Both the position numbers and the translations under genes were made by a program. The notes below the pieces were generated by a model. It was not told the DNA's origin. It saw only the letters and a list, made by a program, of their open reading frames with translations, and made no database searches. From Bacteroidota bacterium (GTDB lineage Bacteria > Bacteroidota > Ignavibacteria > Ignavibacteriales > Ignavibacteriaceae), in NCBI GenBank assembly GCA_023453665.1, contig JAEXTA010000167.1:1-48400 (forward strand): 48,400 nt of DNA, written 5' to 3'. This document shows positions 33,779-43,447 of the stretch, piece after piece; positions within the stretch are counted from its first letter, which is position 1, and every line of letters starts with the position of its first letter.

Positions 33779-34711
33779 ATGAAAAAGAAAATAATTGTAA
33801 CAGGCGCAACGGGACTCATCGGTAAAAAATTGTGTGATGAGTTAATCCTCAAAGGTAATGATGTTATTATTTTTACGCGAAATGTTTTCTCCGCAAAAAA
33901 AACAATCCCAAATGCGAATGATTACATTGAATGGGACTACACAAAGCCTGAAATATGGAAACAACATATCGAAGGCAAAGATGCCGTAATACATCTTGCA
34001 GGCGCAAGCGTAGCAGGCAAAAGATGGAATGATGAATATAAAAGTGTAATCCGTGATAGCAGGATCGTCAGCACAAAAAACCTGGCTGAAGCTATTGTTC
34101 AATGTACAGCCAAACCAAAGGTATTCATTACTTCATCAGGTTCAGGTTATTATGGAGACAGGGGCAATGAAATTCTTAGCGAAAATGATAATGACGGTAA
34201 GGATTTTCTGCCTCAGGTCTGTAAAGACTGGGAATCAGCAGCTTCATTAGTTGAATCAAATGGAGTAAGAAGAGCTTCAATAAGAACCGGTATTGTGTTA
34301 AGCAATGAAGAAGGCGCGTTAAAAAAAATGCTGCTTCCTTTTAAATTATTTGTTGGCGGTCATTTAGGAAACGGCAAACAATGGTTCCCGTGGATACATA
34401 TTGATGACATCGTAAACCTGTACGTTCATTCAATTGAAAATGAATCTGTCAACGGTGCCATAAATGCATCTTCGTCTCACCAGGTTACAATGAAAGATTT
34501 TGCAAATACACTTGGTAAAGTATTGAAACGTCCTTCCCTCTTCCCTGTTCCCGTACTCATACTTAAAATTGTTATTGGTGAAGTAGCATCTGAAATCATT
34601 TCAAGCCAGAGATTGGATGTTACAAAAATTTTGAAATCAGGATTTAAATTCAGATTTGAAAAATTGGAAGATGCATTAAATGATTTACTATTGAAGAATA
34701 GTGTGTCTTAA
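33779..34711 (+). CDS. TIGR01777 family NAD(P)-dependent epimerase/dehydratase
   Basis: A Rossmann-fold protein of 310 residues in the extended SDR group (TIGR01777/YfcH, SulA-like). The N-terminal KIIVTGATGLIGKKL binds the cofactor. Other family motifs are DAVIHLAGASVAGKRW, FITSSGSGYYGDRG (with the catalytic-type Tyr), RTGIVLS and FPWIHIDDIV. Substrate unknown. Starts at TTG 33743 and ATG 33767 are possible; ATG 33779 begins right at the cofactor fold and is chosen. No clear RBS. It is a single plus-strand gene. Confidence 0.88.
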   Translation: MKKKIIVTGATGLIGKKLCDELILKGNDVIIFTRNVFSAKKTIPNANDYIEWDYTKPEIWKQHIEGKDAVIHLAGASVAGKRWNDEYKSVIRDSRIVSTKNLAEAIVQCTAKPKVFITSSGSGYYGDRGNEILSENDNDGKDFLPQVCKDWESAASLVESNGVRRASIRTGIVLSNEEGALKKMLLPFKLFVGGHLGNGKQWFPWIHIDDIVNLYVHSIENESVNGAINASSSHQVTMKDFANTLGKVLKRPSLFPVPVLILKIVIGEVASEIISSQRLDVTKILKSGFKFRFEKLEDALNDLLLKNSVS

Positions 34712-34720
34712 TTCCGTTTA

Positions 34721-34806
34721 AGATGTCACCCTGAGCCTGTCGAAAAGTTACTGTAATAAAATTATCAGGCTTCGACAAGATCAGTCTGACAACAGAGATG
34801 ACATGT
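34721..34806. repeat. Imperfect palindromic intergenic repeat (CCTGAGCCTGTCGAA type)
   Basis: GTCACCCTGAGCCTGTCGAA (34725-34744) and TTCGACAAGATCAGTCTGAC (34771-34790) pair imperfectly across a 26-base loop, flanked by AGATGTCA and TGACATG. The 'CCTGAGCCTGTCGAA' tag is a dispersed intergenic repeat type in this phylum. The AGATGTCATCT palindrome follows at 34827-34837. Confidence 0.55.
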
Positions 34807-34870
34807 TTTATTAGTAATACCCGGAAAGATGTCATCTCTCTCTTTCATCCAGAAGCTTATTTAAAATAAA

Positions 34871-34893
34871 AAAGAGGCTTCATCAGCCTCTTT
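34871..34893 (-). terminator. Bidirectional terminator between ahcY and the epimerase gene
   Basis: Perfect 9-bp stem AAAGAGGCT / AGCCTCTTT around a 5-base loop, with A run before and T run after, so it can serve ahcY on the minus strand (24 bp past its stop) and transcription arriving from the plus strand. Confidence 0.85.
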
Positions 34894-34916
34894 TAAATTT
34901 AACCTGATGCTTAATT

Positions 34917-36245
34917 TTAGTACCTGTAATAATCCGGTTTGAACGGACCATTAACACTTACACCAATGTATTCAGCCTGAGCAGGTGTAAGTTCTTCAAG
35001 TTCAACACCAATCTTTTTAAGATGAAGTCTTGCAACTTTTTCATCGAGATGTTTTGGTAAAGTATAAACTTTATTTTCATAGCTTGATGAGTTTGTCCAC
35101 AATTCAATCTGTGCAATTGTCTGATTGGTAAATGAATTCGACATAACAAATGAAGGATGACCTGTTGCACAGCCAAGATTCACCAATCTTCCTTCGGCAA
35201 GTACAATTACATCTTTTCCGTTGATCGTGTATTTATCAACCTGTGGTTTAATAACTTCTTTTGTTTTACCGTAATTCTGATTTAACCACGCCATATTAAT
35301 TTCAATATCAAAGTGTCCGATGTTACAGACTATTGCTTTGTCCTTCATTGCAAGGAAATGTTCTTTGTCAATGATGTTCATATTTCCTGTTGCGGTTACA
35401 ACAATATCAGCCTCTTTAACTGCGTCGATCATCTTTTTAACTTCATAACCTTCCATTGCTGCCTGTAATGCACAAATTGGATCTACTTCTGTAACAATAA
35501 CTCGGCAGTTAGCATTCTTTAATGATTCTGCAGAACCTTTACCAACATCACCGAATCCGGCAACAACAGCAACTTTACCTGCAAGCATAAGATCGGTTGC
35601 TCTTCTTATTGCATCAACTAATGATTCGCGGCATCCGTACTTGTTATCAAATTTTGATTTTGTAACCGAGTCATTAACATTAAAAGCAGGCATTGGAAGT
35701 GTTCCGTTTTTCATCCTGTCATATAATCTGTGTACACCTGTTGTGGTTTCTTCTGAAAGCCCTTTGATATTTTTTACAAGTTCGGGATAAACATCAAGAA
35801 CCATATTTGTTAAATCGCCGCCATCATCAAGTATCATATTAAGCGGACGACTTTCATCACCAAAAAATAAAGTCTGTTCAATGCACCAGTTAAATTCTTC
35901 TTCGTTCATACCTTTCCATGCAAAGACGGGAATACCGGCTGCGGCAATTGCTGCTGCTGCATGATCCTGCGTTGAAAAAATATTACATGAAGACCATTTT
36001 ACTTCTGCGCCGAGTTCGATAAGTGTTTCAATCAATACTGCTGTTTGAATTGTCATATGCAGACATCCGGCAATTCGCGCACCCTTTAACGGTTTCTTTT
36101 TACCGTACTCTTCTCTGAGTGCCATTAGTCCGGGCATTTCAGCTTCAGCAAGTCTTATTTCTTTTCTTCCCCACTCAGCAAGAGAGATATCTTTTACTTT
36201 ATACTTTAAAGACATATCGATCTTTTTTTCAGCTACTTCACTCAT
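34917..36245 (-). CDS. ahcY: Adenosylhomocysteinase
   Basis: A cytoplasmic NAD-dependent enzyme of 442 residues that hydrolyses S-adenosylhomocysteine to adenosine and homocysteine. Visible motifs are RIAGCLHMTIQTAVLIETL, SSCNIFSTQDHAAAAIA, the NAD-binding VAVVAGFGDVGKGSAESL, VCNIGHFDIEINM and ATGHPSFVMSNSF near the substrate site. It ends with the usual DYYRY. It directly follows metK (44 bp), so the two steps of the methyl cycle that make and recycle S-adenosyl compounds are co-oriented. Confidence 0.97.
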   Translation of the reverse strand: MSEVAEKKIDMSLKYKVKDISLAEWGRKEIRLAEAEMPGLMALREEYGKKKPLKGARIAGCLHMTIQTAVLIETLIELGAEVKWSSCNIFSTQDHAAAAIAAAGIPVFAWKGMNEEEFNWCIEQTLFFGDESRPLNMILDDGGDLTNMVLDVYPELVKNIKGLSEETTTGVHRLYDRMKNGTLPMPAFNVNDSVTKSKFDNKYGCRESLVDAIRRATDLMLAGKVAVVAGFGDVGKGSAESLKNANCRVIVTEVDPICALQAAMEGYEVKKMIDAVKEADIVVTATGNMNIIDKEHFLAMKDKAIVCNIGHFDIEINMAWLNQNYGKTKEVIKPQVDKYTINGKDVIVLAEGRLVNLGCATGHPSFVMSNSFTNQTIAQIELWTNSSSYENKVYTLPKHLDEKVARLHLKKIGVELEELTPAQAEYIGVSVNGPFKPDYYRY

Positions 36246-36289
36246 TCTTTTACCTTTTCTTTTTGTTATTAAAATTCAATCAGTTGATG

Positions 36290-37432
36290 TTATGCATATT
36301 TACTGAACACAGGAACAAGATCAGTAAGTTCCCATGTAAATTCTTTTTCTTTTCTTCCGAAGTGACCATAAGCTGCGGTCATCTGGTAGATTGGTCTTCT
36401 TAATTTTAATCTTGAAATTATTCCTCTTGGAGTAAGATCAACTTCCTTCATAATCATTTTCGAAATTTCGATATCAGGAATAACTCCTGTTCCATTAGTA
36501 TTTACATAAACAGAAACAGGTTCAGCGACACCGATTGCATAAGCAACCTGTACAAGACATTCTTTTGCAAGTTTTGCCGCTACAACATTTTTAGCAATGT
36601 GCCTTGCAGCATAAGTGGCGCTTCTGTCAACCTTGGAAGGATCTTTACCTGAAAATGCGCCGCCGCCATGCGGAGCCCATCCACCGTAGGTATCTACTAT
36701 AATTTTTCTTCCCGTTAAACCGCTGTCTCCGTGCGGTCCGCCAATTTCAAATCGACCCGTTGGATTAACAAAATATTTTGTTTTTTTATCAAGATATTTT
36801 GAAGGGATTACTTTTTTAACAACGTTCTCAATTACGTCTTCTTTAATTGTCTTTTGTTTTGCATCAGCGTCGTGCTGGGTTGAAATAACAACAGCATCAA
36901 CTCTTAAAGGATTTTTCTTATCATCATATTCAATTGTTACCTGGCTTTTTGCGTCAGGACGAAGATAAGGCATCAGTCCGTTTTGTTTTTTACGAATGTC
37001 AGCAAGTTTTTTTACAAGCTGATGAGCATACATAATAGGCATAGGCATAAGTTCGGGAGTCTGGGTACAAGCATAACCAAACATGATTCCCTGGTCACCT
37101 GCGCCGCCAGTATCAACACCCATTGATATGTCAGGAGACTGTGAATGAATAGCATTTAACACTGAACATGATTCTGAATCAAATTTATAATCAGCACTTG
37201 TATAACCGATTTTTCGTACAGTTTCTCTTACAATGTCGGGAACTTCAATATAAGCTTTAGTGGTAATCTCGCCGCCGACTAAAACCAAACCTGTTGTTAC
37301 AAATGTTTCGCAAGCTACACGCGCATTAGGATCTTCTTTATAAATTGCATCAAGTATACCATCTGATATTGCATCACTTACTTTATCGGGATGACCTTCT
37401 GATACTGACTCTGATGTGAAAAAGAATGACAT
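36290..37432 (-). CDS. metK: S-adenosylmethionine synthetase
   Basis: A protein of 380 residues that makes S-adenosylmethionine from methionine and ATP. Motifs are FTSESVSEGHPDKVSDAISDGILD, GGAGDQGIMFGYACTQTPELMP, FEIGGPHGDSGLTGRKIIVD and GGAFSGKDPSKVDRSATY. Length is normal. Only 31 bp separate it from the upstream nucleotidyltransferase gene, leaving no room for a SAM riboswitch. It is followed by ahcY. Confidence 0.97.
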   Translation of the reverse strand: MSFFFTSESVSEGHPDKVSDAISDGILDAIYKEDPNARVACETFVTTGLVLVGGEITTKAYIEVPDIVRETVRKIGYTSADYKFDSESCSVLNAIHSQSPDISMGVDTGGAGDQGIMFGYACTQTPELMPMPIMYAHQLVKKLADIRKKQNGLMPYLRPDAKSQVTIEYDDKKNPLRVDAVVISTQHDADAKQKTIKEDVIENVVKKVIPSKYLDKKTKYFVNPTGRFEIGGPHGDSGLTGRKIIVDTYGGWAPHGGGAFSGKDPSKVDRSATYAARHIAKNVVAAKLAKECLVQVAYAIGVAEPVSVYVNTNGTGVIPDIEISKMIMKEVDLTPRGIISRLKLRRPIYQMTAAYGHFGRKEKEFTWELTDLVPVFSKYA

Positions 37433-37463
37433 ATTTTTACTTACCTTTATATGAAATTAATAA

Positions 37464-38441
37464 TTAATAAAAATCTATTTCAGATGAATCGCCTGCGTTC
37501 ACTCTTTTAAATGAACCTTTGACAATTGCTTTATTCCCTATTATCGAATTTTCCAGCAAAGCTTTAAAGACCTCAGCATTAGAACCAATAATTGAATTCT
37601 TAATAACAGAGTCTTTTATTTTGCTTCCTTTGTCAATTGTGGTATATGGACCTATTACAGAATTTGAAATGTCAACATCTTCAGAAATGAATACAGGATT
37701 ATTTATCACAACATTGTCAAATTTCTGTGATGTGCTTTTTTTATCAAGTAAAATTTTATTTGTCGATAATAGTGTTTCCGGTTTACCGCAGTCATACCAG
37801 CCTTCAACAGGAAAAGTTGTGACTTTCTCACCAGATTCAATCATCTTCTGAAGTGCATCGGTTAACTGCAATTCACCTTTTGTACGAATGTCCTTTTCAA
37901 TTAACCAGTTAAGACTTTTAACGAGTGCATCTGCATTTGAAATATAGTACAGTCCCACGAGAGCAAGATTGGAAATTTTCGTCTGAGGTTTTTCAACAAG
38001 TTTTTCGATATATCCGTTATTACAGATAGCCACACCAAAACGGCTCGGGTCTTCAACTTCTTTAACACCGAGCGCACTCTTTTTATTTTTCAAAACATCT
38101 TTAATGTTTACATCAAAAATAGTATCGCCGAGAATTATAAATATTTCTTTATCATCAAAGGAAGGAACAGCTGTGTAGATAGCATGACCTAATCCTTTCA
38201 TTTCAGTTTGCTCGACAAAAACAGAGTCCATCTGCGGGTATTCTTTTTCAACGTACTCTTTTATCATATCGCCAAGATAGCCAATGACGAAAGTAGATTT
38301 ATTAATGCCTTCCTCAAGAAGTTTATCGAGTATATGTCCAAGTATTGGTTTTCCACCAACATTTAACAGAACTTTAGGCGTTGAATAAGTATGCGGCTTA
38401 AGGCGCGTTCCTATTCCTGCTACAGGTATTATTGCTCTCAT
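37464..38441 (-). CDS. Sugar-nucleotidyltransferase with left-handed beta-helix end
   Basis: A protein of 325 residues. The nucleotidyltransferase signature is IPVAGIGTRLKPHTYSTPKVLLNVGGKPI; ILGDTIFD holds the metal-binding Asp; and VEGWYDCGKPETLLSTN is typical of glucose-1-phosphate thymidylyl/uridylyltransferases. The C-terminal 75 residues are hexapeptide repeats (SNSVIGPYTTIDKGSKIKDSVIKNSIIGSNA). It probably makes an NDP-sugar for surface glycans; the base used is undetermined. It is co-oriented with metK downstream. Confidence 0.9.
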   Translation of the reverse strand: MRAIIPVAGIGTRLKPHTYSTPKVLLNVGGKPILGHILDKLLEEGINKSTFVIGYLGDMIKEYVEKEYPQMDSVFVEQTEMKGLGHAIYTAVPSFDDKEIFIILGDTIFDVNIKDVLKNKKSALGVKEVEDPSRFGVAICNNGYIEKLVEKPQTKISNLALVGLYYISNADALVKSLNWLIEKDIRTKGELQLTDALQKMIESGEKVTTFPVEGWYDCGKPETLLSTNKILLDKKSTSQKFDNVVINNPVFISEDVDISNSVIGPYTTIDKGSKIKDSVIKNSIIGSNAEVFKALLENSIIGNKAIVKGSFKRVNAGDSSEIDFY

Positions 38442-38532
38442 TCAATTGGTTTAGTTTTATTCATAAATGGCTTGCAAATTTACCCATATCACTAAAGAAT
38501 TACAAATAAACCATCAGTGTTTATTAAGCTCA

Positions 38533-39756
38533 TCACTTGACCAACTCATCGATAACATCATTAGTGGAACGTGCTGAAGGATAAAATGATATAAGTCTTT
38601 GAAGAACGTCATCAACCACTGAATCCGGACACGATGCGCCGCTTGTTAGTATTATATCAACCTTATCTTTTATCGGCAAAAAATTTTCACTTATAATTTC
38701 TTTCTTTTGATGAAGATCAAAATGAAGAATAGATTTATCTGACATTATCTTCTTTTCATCAGATATAAAATATGTTTTAAGTTTAGCCTCACAAAGTTCA
38801 ACTATATGACTTGTGTTGGAACTGTTGTAACCGCCTACAACAATAGCCAGATCAGCTTTTTCATTAAGCAGTCCGTATGTCGCTTCCTGGTTATCATTTG
38901 TCGCGTAACATAATGTATCCCGTGTATCAGCGAAATGTTCTGTAATATTTTCTACACCATATTTTTCTATCATTGCATTTTTCAGAAGAGCAGAAATCTC
39001 CTCCGTTTCTGTTGCAAGCATTGTGGTCTGGTTAACAACACCTATCTTGATCAAATCAGTTTTTACATTAAATCCTTCAGAATATTTACCGTTGAAGTAT
39101 TTATAAAATTCTTCTTCAGATTTTTTTCCATTAATTACATCTGATAGGAATTTTGCTTCATCAATATCTCTGACTATAACTGATTTTGTTTTACTAACTG
39201 TATGAGAGAATGTCGCCCTGGTTTCTTCGTGATAATGTTTACCGTGAATGACAATTGTATATTCTTTTTCACCAAGTTGTCCGGAACGGTTCCATACTTT
39301 TTCAACAAATGGACAAGTTGTGTTATAGCGATAAGGATCAATGCCTAATTCGCCGAGTTGTTTTTCAATCTCAAGTGTAGTTCCGAACGCCGGAATAATT
39401 ACAATATCATTTTTGTTTAGTTCGTTCCAATTGAATAAATGATTTCCCGAAGTATCCATTAAAAACTTCACTCCCCGTCTATGAAGGTCATCATTCACTC
39501 CTGGGTTGTGTATCATTTCACTAAGGAGGTAAATTCTTTTATCAGGATTTTCATTAATCGTTTTGTAAGCTATCTCAATTGCATTCTCAACGCCATAACA
39601 AAAACCGAAGTGACGCGCTATTAAAAATCTTACCGGGCCAAAATCTAATTTTGTAGGAGCAAAATCTTTTTTTCTCGGATCGTCATTCCTCCTCAGATTT
39701 TTTATCCTTGAAATTACCGGGCTTCTGTAAAATTGTGGTATATTAAATTGTTTCAT
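38533..39756 (-). CDS. ispH: 4-hydroxy-3-methylbut-2-enyl diphosphate reductase
   Basis: An iron-sulfur enzyme of 407 residues, the last step of the MEP isoprenoid pathway. Its three cluster cysteines are in HFGFCYGVENAI, TTCPFVEKVW and TSGASCPDSVVDDV. An N-terminal extension of about 50 residues and internal inserts make it the long form of about 400 aa seen in cyanobacteria, plants and some Bacteroidota, rather than the 310-320 aa E. coli form. ATG at 39756 is preferred to TTG ten codons earlier. A CAAAAATA box (TATTTTTG on the minus strand) near 39784 may be its promoter. Confidence 0.93.
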   Translation of the reverse strand: MKQFNIPQFYRSPVISRIKNLRRNDDPRKKDFAPTKLDFGPVRFLIARHFGFCYGVENAIEIAYKTINENPDKRIYLLSEMIHNPGVNDDLHRRGVKFLMDTSGNHLFNWNELNKNDIVIIPAFGTTLEIEKQLGELGIDPYRYNTTCPFVEKVWNRSGQLGEKEYTIVIHGKHYHEETRATFSHTVSKTKSVIVRDIDEAKFLSDVINGKKSEEEFYKYFNGKYSEGFNVKTDLIKIGVVNQTTMLATETEEISALLKNAMIEKYGVENITEHFADTRDTLCYATNDNQEATYGLLNEKADLAIVVGGYNSSNTSHIVELCEAKLKTYFISDEKKIMSDKSILHFDLHQKKEIISENFLPIKDKVDIILTSGASCPDSVVDDVLQRLISFYPSARSTNDVIDELVK

Positions 39757-39891
39757 TACTAAATACTGTTTGCTTTGTGTTGACAAAAATATAAAATAAA
39801 ACCTGCAAAAACAGGACGCATATTTTTCGCTTTTAATTTGTAATCTTTATCTTGCGAGCGTATTTATTAAACACAACTAAATGGTTTTTGT

Positions 39892-41748
39892 ATGATAAGA
39901 TTTTTTGTGACTCTCTCTTTAACTATTGCTATAAATATTTTACCATTGTTCGGGCAGCAAATTAAAGTTGATAAAATTGAACCTCCCAACTGGTGGACAG
40001 GAATGAAGTGGAATAATGTTCAACTAATGGTTTATGGGGAAAACCTTAAAAATATTTCTGTTGAGTTCGAAGATAAGTCTATCACAGTTACAAAAGTCAC
40101 AGAAGCAGAGAACCCTGAATATCTTTTCATAGACATAACTATACCTGCGAATCTCAAACCGGGTGATTATAAATTAAAATTAAAAAAAGATGTTGATGAG
40201 ATCGAAATCATTTACCCTGTTTATCAGCGTGAACCAACCTATGGCAAACATCAGGGTTTCAGCAATAAAGATGTAATCTATCTTATAACACCGGACAGAT
40301 TTGCAAATGGTGACACAACAAATGATGTTGTTGAAGGAATGAAAAATGAATTTGATCCTGATGAGGCATACTCACGTCACGGAGGTGATATTCAGGGTAT
40401 GATCAATCACCTGGGCTATTTACAGGAACTCGGTGTAACTGCTTTATGGATTAATCCATTGGTTGAAAACAACACTCGCACAAGCTATCACGGTTATGCT
40501 GCAACTGATCTTTATAAAATTGATCCGCGTTTCGGAACGAACGAACTTTATAAAAAACTTGTTGATGAAGCGCATAAGAATAATTTGAAAATAATTTTTG
40601 ATCATGTAAGCAATCACATAAGTATCAATCATCCGTGGATGAAAAATCTTCCTTTCAGTGATTGGGTGAATGGTTCAATTGAAAATCATGAACTAACCGA
40701 ACATTTTAAGATTTCTTTTTCTGATCCATATTCCGTCAATCACACAATTTCAAATACAACGGACGGCTGGTTCACCAATTACATGCCTGATCTGAACCAG
40801 AAAAATCCTTTTGTAAAAAATTATCTTATTCAAAATATGATCTGGTGGATTGAATACTCAGGATTGGATGGAATACGTGAGGATACTTATCCGTATCCTG
40901 ATCAGAAATTTTTAAGCGAATGGAACAAAGCTATACTTGATGAATATCCCGGGTTTAATATTGTTGGTGAAGTATGGGTGAATGATGCGACTTTTCTTTC
41001 TTACTACCAGTCAGGAAATAAATTCAAGAATGACTTTGATACTTACCTTCCTGCTTTAACCGACTTTGGGATTTACTGGACATACATCGGTTATCTTCGC
41101 GGAGAAAAAAGGTTGTATGATTTTTATGAGGCATTTGCAAAAGATTTTATTTATGCTGATCCGGACAACCTTATGACGTTCTTTGATAATCATGATGTGA
41201 AACGAGCAATGTATCTTTCAAAAGAAAATATTGACAGGGTAAAAATTGTATTATTCCTTTTGCTGACAACAAGAGGAATTCCTCAATTGTATTATGGTAC
41301 AGAAATAGGAATGGTCGGCGGTCCTGATCATGGAACTATCAGGACTGATTTTCCAGGGGGTTTTTCACATCATAACAAAAACGCATTTAAAGAAGCTGAA
41401 AGAACTAAAACAGAAAATGAAATTTTTAACTACACAAAAAATCTTTTAAACATCAGAAAAAAGTATGAAGCGGTTTCCTCAGGTAAATTAATTCACTTTC
41501 CAGTTAAGGATGAAATTTACCACTACCTGAAAACTACTGGTAAAGAAAAGCTATTGTTTGTTGTTAATAATAATGAAACAAATAAAACTCTTACTTTAAC
41601 AAAAGAAGAAAATCTATTCAGAACTGTTCATACGATCATAGACCTGGCAACAAATAAAAAAATTCAGTTTACCAACAGTGCGTCAATAGTACTTGATAAA
41701 ATGGACTCCAAAATATTCTTACTCGTTGAAGAACGTGTTGATGAGTAG
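39892..41748 (+). CDS. Secreted GH13 alpha-amylase family enzyme (cyclomaltodextrinase/neopullulanase type)
   Basis: A protein of 618 residues with signal peptide MIRFFVTLSLTIAINILPLFG. An N-terminal Ig-like/IPT domain (IEPPNWWTGMKWNNVQLMVYGENL) is followed by a GH13 TIM barrel. Region I is DHVSNH (237-242), and GIREDTYPY gives the nucleophile Asp331. GEVW gives the acid Glu360, and FFDNHD gives Asp435. A C-terminal beta domain closes the protein. It probably hydrolyses maltodextrins in the periplasm, as SusA-like enzymes do. The stop is 10 bp from the convergent Rieske gene. Confidence 0.92.
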   Translation: MIRFFVTLSLTIAINILPLFGQQIKVDKIEPPNWWTGMKWNNVQLMVYGENLKNISVEFEDKSITVTKVTEAENPEYLFIDITIPANLKPGDYKLKLKKDVDEIEIIYPVYQREPTYGKHQGFSNKDVIYLITPDRFANGDTTNDVVEGMKNEFDPDEAYSRHGGDIQGMINHLGYLQELGVTALWINPLVENNTRTSYHGYAATDLYKIDPRFGTNELYKKLVDEAHKNNLKIIFDHVSNHISINHPWMKNLPFSDWVNGSIENHELTEHFKISFSDPYSVNHTISNTTDGWFTNYMPDLNQKNPFVKNYLIQNMIWWIEYSGLDGIREDTYPYPDQKFLSEWNKAILDEYPGFNIVGEVWVNDATFLSYYQSGNKFKNDFDTYLPALTDFGIYWTYIGYLRGEKRLYDFYEAFAKDFIYADPDNLMTFFDNHDVKRAMYLSKENIDRVKIVLFLLLTTRGIPQLYYGTEIGMVGGPDHGTIRTDFPGGFSHHNKNAFKEAERTKTENEIFNYTKNLLNIRKKYEAVSSGKLIHFPVKDEIYHYLKTTGKEKLLFVVNNNETNKTLTLTKEENLFRTVHTIIDLATNKKIQFTNSASIVLDKMDSKIFLLVEERVDE

Positions 41749-41758
41749 TCAATTTTTT

Positions 41759-42184
41759 TTAACTGAACACTCTAAGTAAATTTCCGTTCAGTTCTGTGTT
41801 GTACTTTCTTAAGGCTTGTGCGGCAGGACCGTTTATAACGGTGCCATCCAGCGTATAGTTTGAACCATGATTGGGACAATGAATCCTATTGTTTGCCAGT
41901 TGAAATTGCACTGTTGTTCCCTGGTGAGTACAGACCTGTGATAACGCAATAAAAGTTGATGCGTTGACCCTGCCGACAAGTATTCCACCTCTGTATAATG
42001 AACCTCCATTGGAAGTTAATGAACTATTAGCCGGATCTGTAAGGTCAAGTGTAAAATCAACATTTGCAGGCGGTGGCGGCGGCCCAGTTACTTCGTCCTC
42101 ACCACCACATCCCATCATACAACTGCATACTGTTAAAGCTGCTGTACCTACTCCGAATTTATATATGAATTCTTTCCTGTTCAT
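41759..42184 (-). CDS. Rieske-type 2Fe-2S lipoprotein
   Basis: A 141-residue exported protein. The N terminus MNRKEFIYKFGVGTAALTVCSCMMGC combines a Tat-like RKEF with a lipobox ending at Cys26. A short GPPPPP linker leads to a Rieske domain with C85-T-H87 and CPNHGS (C103, H106), the two Cys and two His that hold the [2Fe-2S] cluster. It probably transfers electrons in the periplasm; its partner is unknown. The frame extends much further upstream without a good start; ATG at 42184 has AGGAG at good spacing and is chosen. Confidence 0.9.
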   Translation of the reverse strand: MNRKEFIYKFGVGTAALTVCSCMMGCGGEDEVTGPPPPPANVDFTLDLTDPANSSLTSNGGSLYRGGILVGRVNASTFIALSQVCTHQGTTVQFQLANNRIHCPNHGSNYTLDGTVINGPAAQALRKYNTELNGNLLRVFS

Positions 42185-42334
42185 AATTTTTTCTCCTGGT
42201 AAAGGGGTTAGCAATATACATTTAACAGTAAAATTTTTTGAACGAGCGGGACAGGTTAAAATTAATGCACAATTGTTTATCAACCGACGCCAAGTTTGTA
42301 TTAATAATAAATTTATTCTAACTGCCGGCTTTAG

Positions 42335-42342
42335 TATATTTG
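42335..42342 (+). promoter_or_regulatory. TAnnTTTG-type -7 box upstream of prfA
   Basis: TATATTTG about 25 bp before the prfA ATG, matching the Bacteroidota consensus TAnnTTTG. The -33 element is unclear. Confidence 0.5.
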
Positions 42343-42367
42343 CACTCCGATTTAAAACAAGAAAAAT

Positions 42368-43447
42368 ATGGAACTGATAGACAGACTTAAGAAAATAAAA
42401 GACCGTTTTGAAATGATAAATCAGCAATTGTCTGATCCTTCATTTATGAATGACAGGGAGAAAATAGTCAGCCTGAGCCGTGAAAGAAGTGACCTTACAG
42501 ATATTATATCTGCTTATGAAAAATTTTCAGATGTGCTTAAGAATATTGACGGGAATAAAGAGATAATAAATTCGGGAATGGATAAAGAACTTGCCGACCT
42601 TGCCCAGGTTGAATTAAAAGATCTGGAGGAAGAAAAAGAAAAACTTGAAGAAGAAATCAAAATGCTGCTGCTTCCTAAAGACCCCAATGATAATAAAGAC
42701 GTAATTTTTGAAATACGTGCAGGCACGGGTGGTGAAGAAGCTGCTTTATTCGCAGGCGAGCTTTTCAGAATGTACACAAGATATGCGGAAGTCAAAGGCT
42801 GGAAAGTTGAATACATTGACATCAGCGATACGGGGCTTGGCGGAATTAAAGAAGCTGTTTTTTCTATAAGCGGAAATTCAATTTTTGGTGAAATGAAATT
42901 TGAAAGCGGTGTTCATCGCGTGCAGAGAGTTCCTGCAACAGAAGCAAGCGGAAGAGTACATACATCCGCGGCATCAGTTGCTGTTCTTCCGGAAGTTGAA
43001 GAGGTGCAAATTGATATAAACCCGAATGATCTGAAAATTGATATTTTCCGTTCAGGCGGCGCAGGCGGTCAGAATGTAAATAAAGTTGAAACTGCCGTAA
43101 GGATTACACACCTTCCTACAGGGCTTGTCGTACAATGCCAGGATGAAAGATCACAATTAAAGAACCGCCAGAAAGCAATGAAAGTTTTACGCGCACGGCT
43201 TTATGATATAAAGCTGAAAGAAAAGAATGACGAAATTTCTGCACAAAGAAAAAGTATGGTTAGAAGCGGTGATCGAAGTGATAAAATCAGAACATATAAC
43301 TATCCGCAGAATCGTGTGACGGATCACAGGATTGGATTAACATTATATAATCTTTCTAATATAATGGAAGGTGATCTTGATGAGCTTATCGAACAGTTAA
43401 AACTTGCTGAACGAACTGAAAAACTTCAGGCTGCCTCGGAAGTATAA
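42368..43447 (+). CDS. prfA: Peptide chain release factor 1
   Basis: A protein of 359 residues that recognises UAA/UAG and releases the peptide. The GGQ loop is FRSGGAGGQNVNKVETAVR, and the stop-codon-reading region is VHRVQRVPATEASGRVHTSAA, with the P-A-T of RF1. An N-terminal coiled-coil domain precedes these. The absence of SPF-type codon-reading residues separates it from RF2. Its 3' end overlaps the convergent small membrane protein by 22 bp. Confidence 0.97.
   Translation: MELIDRLKKIKDRFEMINQQLSDPSFMNDREKIVSLSRERSDLTDIISAYEKFSDVLKNIDGNKEIINSGMDKELADLAQVELKDLEEEKEKLEEEIKMLLLPKDPNDNKDVIFEIRAGTGGEEAALFAGELFRMYTRYAEVKGWKVEYIDISDTGLGGIKEAVFSISGNSIFGEMKFESGVHRVQRVPATEASGRVHTSAASVAVLPEVEEVQIDINPNDLKIDIFRSGGAGGQNVNKVETAVRITHLPTGLVVQCQDERSQLKNRQKAMKVLRARLYDIKLKEKNDEISAQRKSMVRSGDRSDKIRTYNYPQNRVTDHRIGLTLYNLSNIMEGDLDELIEQLKLAERTEKLQAASEV

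Noticed and set aside
36119..36403. Plus-strand frame across the ahcY-metK junction
   Set aside because: Phe/Leu-rich shadow of two conserved genes with no supporting signal.
37433..37463. SAM riboswitch before metK
   Set aside because: Only 31 bp separate metK from the upstream gene, too short for any known SAM riboswitch.
42185..42427. Long N-terminal extension of the Rieske protein
   Set aside because: It has no RBS or recognisable domain, runs into the prfA promoter region, and the ATG at 42184 has a good RBS and starts a signal peptide.
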